From Streptomyces davaonensis JCM 4913 (GTDB lineage: Bacteria > Actinomycetota > Actinomycetes > Streptomycetales > Streptomycetaceae), in the NCBI RefSeq assembly GCF_000349325.1, contig NC_020504.1, positions 3,630,053 through 3,694,052 on the forward strand: a stretch of 64,000 nucleotides of DNA. Direction: 5' to 3'. Of the stretch, positions 59,067 to 64,000 are shown in pieces. Position 1 is the stretch's first letter. Each line of letters starts with the position of its first letter. A model generated the notes under the pieces. It was given only the letters and a program-made list of their open reading frames with translations. It made no database searches and had not been told where the DNA came from. The position numbers and the translations under genes are program-made.

Positions 59067-59723
59067 TCATGCGTACTCGCCGATGTCCTTGATCTCGGCG
59101 AAGCCGAGCCCGTACGCGCTCATCCCCCGGCCGTACGCCCCCACATGAACGCCCTGCTGCGTGGTCCCGGCGAGCACCCAGCCGAACTCGGACTCCCGGT
59201 AGTGGAAGGGCGTGGGGACGCCGTCCACCGGCAGGGAGAGGGTCGACCACTCGGACCCGGCCAGGTCGTCGGCGAGTGCCCAGGCGGTCTCGGTCTGCTG
59301 CTCCAGCCAGTCGTCCCGCAGCGAGTGGTCCATCTGCCCGGGCCAGGTGAAGGACAGCAGGCCAACCCCCGCCAGCCAAGCGGCCGAAGAGACGGACGTC
59401 GCCTCCAGCAGCCCCGTACCGTCGGCGCTCCGCCGGGACGGGCTCGCCGCGACGGTCACCACGACCGCGAACTTCTCCCGGTCCTCGGTCGCCTCATGAC
59501 GTACCGACGGCTCGTCGCCGTGGCCGATCGAACCGTGCTCGACGGCCCCGTCGGCCGTCGTACCCACCTGCATCAGCCAGCGCGGGCCCGTGAACGCCTC
59601 GTCGAGGCCGTACCACGGGAAGGGCGCCAGCAGGTAGCCGTCGACCGTGCGGCGGGCGGAGGGGACCTGTTGTCCGCCCTCCGCGGCCGGCGCCTGCGCG
59701 ACTGCCTGACTCGTCGTCTCCAT
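59067..59723 (-). CDS. Conserved hypothetical protein
   Basis: 218 residues, cytosolic, no recognised family. It contains FPWYGLDEAFTGPRWLMQVG, EKFAVVVTVAASPSRRSADG, FTWPGQMDHSLRDDWLEQQT, GVPTPFHYRESEFGWVLAGT and ends GRGMSAYGLGFAEIKDIGEY, a beta-rich protein with many aromatic residues. I recall similar proteins in Streptomyces between mrp and tatB. The ATG at 59723 (METTSQAV) is preferred; the open frame to 59828 is Arg-rich without a ribosome site. Function unknown. Confidence 0.72.
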   Translation of the reverse strand: METTSQAVAQAPAAEGGQQVPSARRTVDGYLLAPFPWYGLDEAFTGPRWLMQVGTTADGAVEHGSIGHGDEPSVRHEATEDREKFAVVVTVAASPSRRSADGTGLLEATSVSSAAWLAGVGLLSFTWPGQMDHSLRDDWLEQQTETAWALADDLAGSEWSTLSLPVDGVPTPFHYRESEFGWVLAGTTQQGVHVGAYGRGMSAYGLGFAEIKDIGEYA

Positions 59724-59978
59724 GTGCCCGGACGCCTCCTCGCTCTCGGCGGACCGGGCGGCCCGCCCCCCTTCGGGCGGCCTCGCTTGTCGGCGACGGT
59801 CCGCACAACAACTCGGCAGCATATCCACACCGCTGAGAGGAGCCGGGAAACCGCCCGGCTCGCGAGGCGCCCGGACGGCGTGTTCAGGCCGTGCGGGCGC
59901 CTTGGGGAGATATGAAACGCATCACGTACGCGCGCGTACTGTGCGAGCTTCGCGCAGGTCGTGCACCGCGCTTACGCC

Positions 59979-60416
59979 TCAGGTGGCGTCCGCGTCGTAG
60001 GGCGGGCGCTCGTCGGGCTTCTTCTTCATGTCGACGCGGTCGCCGGAGGAGGACGAGGGCGACGACGAGGAGGAACCGGCGGACGAGTCGGAGTCGCGGC
60101 CGTGCACCGCGTCGGTGACCTCGGCCATCTCCTTCTTCATGTCGAAGCCGTTGCGGATCTCCTTGAGCCCCAGCTCGTCATTGTCCAACTGCTTGCGGAT
60201 GAACGTCTTGGGGTTGAGATCCTCGAACTCGAAGTCCTTGAACTCCGGGCCGAGTTCCTGCCGGATGTCCTGCTTGGCGCTCTCCGAGAACTCGCGGACC
60301 TTACGAACCGTCCGCATCACGTCCTGGATGACCTTCGGGAGCTTGTCCGGACCGAAGACGAGCACGGCAAGGACGATGAGCGTCACCAGCTCTAGCGGTC
60401 CTATGTCATTGAACAC
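59979..60416 (-). CDS. tatB: TatB, twin-arginine translocase subunit
   Basis: 145 residues. The N-terminus FNDIGPLELVTLIVLAVLVF, then GPDKLPKVIQDVMRTVRKV, is the TatA/B signature with one membrane helix, the Gly-Pro hinge and an amphipathic helix. The longer charged helix and a Ser-rich acidic tail (SSAGSSSSSPSSSSGD) are those of TatB rather than TatA. It helps TatC recognise folded Tat substrates. GTG 60416 with AAGGAG at the right distance; the upstream open frame is rejected. Follows htrA as in the mycobacterial sigE-rseA-htrA-tatB order. Confidence 0.93.
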   Translation of the reverse strand: MFNDIGPLELVTLIVLAVLVFGPDKLPKVIQDVMRTVRKVREFSESAKQDIRQELGPEFKDFEFEDLNPKTFIRKQLDNDELGLKEIRNGFDMKKEMAEVTDAVHGRDSDSSAGSSSSSPSSSSGDRVDMKKKPDERPPYDADAT

Positions 60417-60570
60417 CTGAAGCTCCTTGCGATCCGGGCCGGGTCCACGGTACCTGCCGTTCCTGTACGACCGGTACTGTCCCGGCGCCTCCGGGTCCGT
60501 CCGGACCGAGGGTTTTCCGGGTTGTTTGCCTTGTGGACGGCGGTACGCGCCCACACCTGTGAGGTTTCTG

Positions 60571-62490
60571 TCAGTCGCCGTCCGAGGAGCCGAGCGTCAG
60601 CGAGAGGGTGATCTCCTTGCCGTCCCGCTCCAGGGTCAGCTCCAGCCGGTCGCCGGGGCGGTGGGAGCGGGTCTTGACGATCAGTTCCTCGCCGGAGTGC
60701 ACGCGCTGGCCGTCGACCTCGGTGATCACATCGCCGGGTTCGATTCCGGCCCGGTCGCCGGGACCGCCCGTGGTGACCGGCGGGCCGCCGTCGCCCGCCT
60801 TGGTGCCGACCCGCGCGCCGTCGCCCGAGTAGTCCATGTCGAGGGTGACGCCGATGACGGGGTGGGTGGCCCGGCCGGTGTTGATCAGCTCCTCGGCCAC
60901 CCGCTTGCCCTGGTTGATCGGGATGGCGAACCCGAGTCCTATGGAACCCGCCTGCCCGCCGTCCGGGGCGGAGCCGCTGTCGGCGGAGCGGATCGCGGAG
61001 TTGATGCCGATGACCCGGGCCTTGGCGTCCAGCAGGGGCCCGCCGGAGTTGCCGGGGTTGATCGGGGCGTCGGTCTGGAGGGCGTCGACGTAGGAGACAT
61101 CGCTGGCGTCGCCGCTCTCGCCGCCGGCCGTGATGGGGCGCTCCTTGGCGCTGATGATGCCGGAAGTGACGGTGCCCGCCAGGTCGAAGGGGGCGCCGAT
61201 GGCGACGACGGGGTCGCCGACCTGGACGTTGTCGGAGTTGCCGAGGGTCAGCGGGGTCAGCCCGCTGACGCCGGTCACCTTCACCACGGCGAGGTCGTAG
61301 CCGCTGTCCCGTCCGACGACGGTGGCCTTGGCGGTGTCGCCGCTGTGGAACGTCACGGTGATCTCGCCGTCGGAACCGGCGGGCTCCACGACGTGGTTGT
61401 TGGTGAGGATGTGGCCCCGGTCGTCGAGCACGAACCCGGTTCCGGTGCCCGCTTCCTCGGCCCCGGACACATGCAGGGTCACCACGCTCGGCAGCGCCCG
61501 CGCGGCGATCCCGGCGACACTGTCCGGCGCCCGCCCGGTGGGCTCCGCATCGACCTGCGGCAGCTCTACGTTCCCCACCCCACCGTTCCGCTCCAGATAC
61601 GCCCCTACGGCCCCGCCGACGCCCCCGGAGACGAGCGCGACCATCAGCACACCGATGAGCAGCACCCGCTTGGCGCGCTTCCGCTTCTGCCCCTCGCTGC
61701 GCACCGGGGCCCCGTTCTGCTGAAGCGGCCCGGTGAGAGGCCCCGAGGCCCAGGGGTCGTAGTTCTGCCAGGGGACGGGGGCGGCGGCGCTCTGTAGGGG
61801 GGACGGGGGTGGGAGGGTGGTGCTGTGTCCTTGGGCGGGGCCTGGGGCGGGGTTCGGTGTGAGGGCTTGCGCGGCAGCGGGGGCCGTGGCCGCCGGGGCG
61901 GGTACGGCTGTGGCGTGCGGCGGGGCCGGGGCGTGGGCCTGGGCCGGTGCGGCCACGCCGTGGGCTGTGGCCGGAGCCGGTACCGCCGTGCCGTGCGCCG
62001 GGGTCGTCGCCGGGTGCTGCACCGGCGGGGCGGGCGCCCAAGGGCCTGGCTCGCCGTAGGGCGGGGTGCTGTAGGGGTCGGGGTCGTGCAGGGGGCGGGG
62101 GCGCTCGTCGGCGGGCGGGGGCGCGGGTTCGGCGGACAAGGCTGCTTCCCCACGCGGGGCGGCATCCCCCAGCGGGGGCGCTTCCGCAGGCAGGGCGGCT
62201 TCCGCAGGCGGGACGGCATCCCCGAGCTGCGCGGCTTCCGTGGAGGCGGCCGGGGTCACCGGCTCGCTGCCGGTCGCCGGGATCGTCTCCCCGGCCGGCC
62301 TGCTCAGCTCGTAGTCGCCCTCGGCCGAGGCGTCGGGGATGGGCCGCTTCAGCTCGAAGTCACCGTCGGCGTTCGGTATCGGGGCCGGTGCGGGCGGCGA
62401 CGGCTCGGCCGTCTCGTCCGTCCGGCCCGAAGGCCCCTGGAGCCGAGGCCGGCTCCACCATTTCGCCTTCGTGGGCTTCCCCTCGTTCAT
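60571..62490 (-). CDS. htrA: HtrA/DegP-like membrane serine protease with PDZ domain
   Basis: 639 residues. A 270-residue cytosolic N-terminus rich in Ala/Pro with PPAE/APAQAHAP low complexity, one membrane anchor near 290-310 (VLLIGVLMVALVSGGVGGAV), then the extracellular trypsin-like domain: LTNNHVVE (His), YDLAVVKV (Asp), INPGNSGGPLLD (nucleophile Ser), and a C-terminal PDZ domain (DRAGIEPGDVITEVDGQRVHS). It degrades or refolds misfolded exported proteins and is the expected effector of the SigE envelope-stress response. ATG 62490 (MNEGKPTK). Between rseA and tatB. Confidence 0.92.
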   Translation of the reverse strand: MNEGKPTKAKWWSRPRLQGPSGRTDETAEPSPPAPAPIPNADGDFELKRPIPDASAEGDYELSRPAGETIPATGSEPVTPAASTEAAQLGDAVPPAEAALPAEAPPLGDAAPRGEAALSAEPAPPPADERPRPLHDPDPYSTPPYGEPGPWAPAPPVQHPATTPAHGTAVPAPATAHGVAAPAQAHAPAPPHATAVPAPAATAPAAAQALTPNPAPGPAQGHSTTLPPPSPLQSAAAPVPWQNYDPWASGPLTGPLQQNGAPVRSEGQKRKRAKRVLLIGVLMVALVSGGVGGAVGAYLERNGGVGNVELPQVDAEPTGRAPDSVAGIAARALPSVVTLHVSGAEEAGTGTGFVLDDRGHILTNNHVVEPAGSDGEITVTFHSGDTAKATVVGRDSGYDLAVVKVTGVSGLTPLTLGNSDNVQVGDPVVAIGAPFDLAGTVTSGIISAKERPITAGGESGDASDVSYVDALQTDAPINPGNSGGPLLDAKARVIGINSAIRSADSGSAPDGGQAGSIGLGFAIPINQGKRVAEELINTGRATHPVIGVTLDMDYSGDGARVGTKAGDGGPPVTTGGPGDRAGIEPGDVITEVDGQRVHSGEELIVKTRSHRPGDRLELTLERDGKEITLSLTLGSSDGD

Positions 62491-62632
62491 GCTCTCCCCA
62501 CAGCCGGCCGCGGCACGGCCCGTCGGCGATGGCCGCGGCTCCTCGAACTCCGCCACCGCGCCCGGCTGCCTGCCATGAACGCGGCCCACCCTGGATTCAA
62601 CCAGGTTCGTGGGCCGCCGCGCAGAGGCCGGG

Positions 62633-63604
62633 TCAGCGGCTGCTGATGGAAGGGGTGTTGGAGGCGGACGGGGACGCGGTCGCGTCGGGGACGGGTGCGG
62701 CGAGCAGGCCCGGGGTGGTGACCTCCGGGTCGGTGTGCCAGGTGGTGAGGGTGAGCGGCGGGGTGGCGCTGAGCGGACGTATGAGCGGGGACAAGGCGGC
62801 CGCGCCCGCGACCGCCGGGGTGGCCGATGCCTCGGCCTGGGCGGCGCCCGGGGCGGGCACTCCGGGCAGCAGCGGCGCGGACACCGAGGTCGTGGCGGCC
62901 GGGGTGTCGCCGAGGGCACGCTGTCCCTGGCCCTGCACGAGCAGCGGCCCGACGCCACGGCGGCGCTGGTTCTCGGGTGCCGTCGAGGCTCCCGTGCCCT
63001 GGCTGCGCGCCGGGGTCACATTGCTGCCGGAGCCGGAACCGCGGGCGTCCGTCTCGGTCGGGACACCGGTGGTGACCCCGCCGAGCGCGATGGCCGCGAG
63101 GGACACCGCTCCGGCGGCGACGAAGGCGAACCGCAGCCCGCGCGAGGAGGACCGGTCGGCGTCGGGGCGGCCGACGGGGTGCACGCGGAAGCCGCCGGCC
63201 GGGGAGCCGGTGAGCGCCGGGGTGTGCGGCCGGGCAGGGACGTAGCCGAACTCGAAGCGCTCGCCCCGCCGCATGCCGAAGGCGCCGGGCGCGTGCTGCT
63301 CGGCGAGTCCGCCGAAGGGACCCCCGCCCAGCGGCGAGCCACCGCCGAGATCGTCTCCCGGCAGGCCCTGGAGCCGGGCCAGGAAGCTCTCGGAGGGCGG
63401 CGGCGGGGCCGCCTCCGCGAAGACGTTCTTCAGCCGGCGCTGGGCGTCGGCCTCCGCCTTGCACTTGGCGCAGGTGGCCAGGTGCGCGAGGACCCGCTCG
63501 CGCGAGTCATGACCGAGCTCTCCGTCCACCAGGGCGGAGAGTCGGTCTCCCAGGTGCTGTTCGGCGAGCCGGCGCTCGCCCGGTTCGGGTCGGGTCGCAC
63601 TCAC
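62633..63604 (-). CDS. rseA: RseA-like zinc anti-sigma factor
   Basis: 323 residues. The N-terminal ZAS domain has [20 protein letters not shown] then [16 protein letters not shown], whose H-x3-C-x2-C with the upstream His binds zinc and blocks the sigma factor. A membrane helix lies near 175-195 ([20 protein letters not shown]). The extracellular part is Pro/Ala/Gly-rich and probably sensed or cut by proteases under stress. GTG 63604 overlaps the sigE stop (GTGA), so the pair is made in step. Confidence 0.9.
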   Translation of the reverse strand: MSATRPEPGERRLAEQHLGDRLSALVDGELGHDSRERVLAHLATCAKCKAEADAQRRLKNVFAEAAPPPPSESFLARLQGLPGDDLGGGSPLGGGPFGGLAEQHAPGAFGMRRGERFEFGYVPARPHTPALTGSPAGGFRVHPVGRPDADRSSSRGLRFAFVAAGAVSLAAIALGGVTTGVPTETDARGSGSGSNVTPARSQGTGASTAPENQRRRGVGPLLVQGQGQRALGDTPAATTSVSAPLLPGVPAPGAAQAEASATPAVAGAAALSPLIRPLSATPPLTLTTWHTDPEVTTPGLLAAPVPDATASPSASNTPSISSR

Positions 63605-64000
63605 GCGGTCGCGCCCCCTCCCCCCAGTGCGGCCACACGCGGCACGAAGGACCGGCGCTCGGCCCGGGCTTCCGGGGAACGGTGCGCGAGGGCCTTGCGC
63701 AGCTGCGAGCGACCGCGGTGGATCCGGGACCGGACGGTGCCGAGCTTGACGCCGAGGGTGGCGGCGATCTCCTCGTACGACAGTCCCTCGATGTCGCACA
63801 GGACGACCGCGGCGCGGAACTCGGGCGCGAGGGTGTCGAGGGCCTGCTGGACGTCGGCGTCGAAGTGCGCGTCGTTGAAGACCTGCTGCGGGGACGGCTC
63901 ACGGCTGGGCAGGCGCTCGGCCGCGTCCTCGCCGAGAGCGTCGAAGCGGATGCGCTGCTTGCGGCGGACCATGTCCAGGAACAGGTTGGTGGTGATGCGG
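63601..64000 (-). CDS. sigE: ECF sigma factor, SigE type (N-terminus off the window)
   Basis: C-terminal 130 or so residues of a sigma-70 ECF factor; the gene continues past the right edge. Region 2 end is visible as [17 protein letters not shown], then the 2-4 linker ([17 protein letters not shown]), and region 4 [32 protein letters not shown], the -35 recognition helix-turn-helix. The pairing with rseA, htrA and tatB identifies it as the orthologue of mycobacterial SigE (Rv1221), not of the S. coelicolor CseBC-linked SigE. Confidence 0.9.
   Translation of the reverse strand, partial: RITTNLFLDMVRRKQRIRFDALGEDAAERLPSREPSPQQVFNDAHFDADVQQALDTLAPEFRAAVVLCDIEGLSYEEIAATLGVKLGTVRSRIHRGRSQLRKALAHRSPEARAERRSFVPRVAALGGGGATA

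Overview
The window is chromosomal DNA from a Streptomyces-type actinomycete. It is very GC-rich, uses many GTG starts and ATGA/GTGA stop-start overlaps, and carries mycobacteria-like gene orders (adnA-adnB; sigE-rseA-htrA-tatB with mrp, DUF1003, a CBS protein and corA nearby). It also contains a complete actinomycete integrative and conjugative element (AICE) of the pSAM2 type. I saw no rRNA, tRNA or CRISPR array.

Positions 1-14340 are core chromosome. They hold a truncated M20 peptidase, the AdnA/AdnB double-strand-break resection helicase-nuclease pair (adnB has its own candidate RecA-NDp/PafBC damage promoter), an alkyltransferase-like DNA repair protein, a large membrane protein with a kinase-like middle, and two tandem lipoprotein peptidases of the Hip1/CaeA type.

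Positions 14349-26184 are the integrated element. An 11-bp repeat flanks it, and the right copy contains the last codons of moeZ. From left to right it carries int, xis, repSA, small Spd/zinc-ribbon proteins, the FtsK-like transfer ATPase traSA, an XRE regulator with a cluster of GGACGT operator half-sites, a Nudix protein (Pif-like) and an HD hydrolase. A large nested inverted repeat (candidate origin or transfer site) follows. Last comes a clearly AT-richer three-gene cargo operon ending in a soluble ComEC-like metallo-beta-lactamase, the best candidate here for an undescribed conflict/defence system.

Positions 26172-32322 hold moeZ, then a tightly coupled operon: a PelF-like glycosyltransferase, a multi-pass membrane protein, a sugar-nucleotide dehydratase and a spherulin-4 (GH135-like) hydrolase. 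This is a plausible amino-sugar polysaccharide locus. Positions 32513-38079 are a dipeptide/oligopeptide-type ABC operon headed by a Cys-containing leader peptide that appears to start a leaderless mRNA.

Positions 38136-51513 are housekeeping and conserved actinobacterial genes: a DUF3152 protein, alpha/beta hydrolases, a TetR regulator with DUF3107, a ferritin-like protein, a DEAD-box helicase with a long repetitive basic tail, an NYN protein, MarC and a PHP phosphoesterase. Positions 51673-52311 are a decayed MFS transporter. Positions 52342-64000 hold SseB/SUFU-like and CorA proteins, a PRC/MgtE-N/CBS protein, DUF1003, Mrp, TatB, an HtrA-like protease, the anti-sigma factor RseA and the truncated ECF sigma factor SigE, i.e. 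an envelope-stress and protein-export block.
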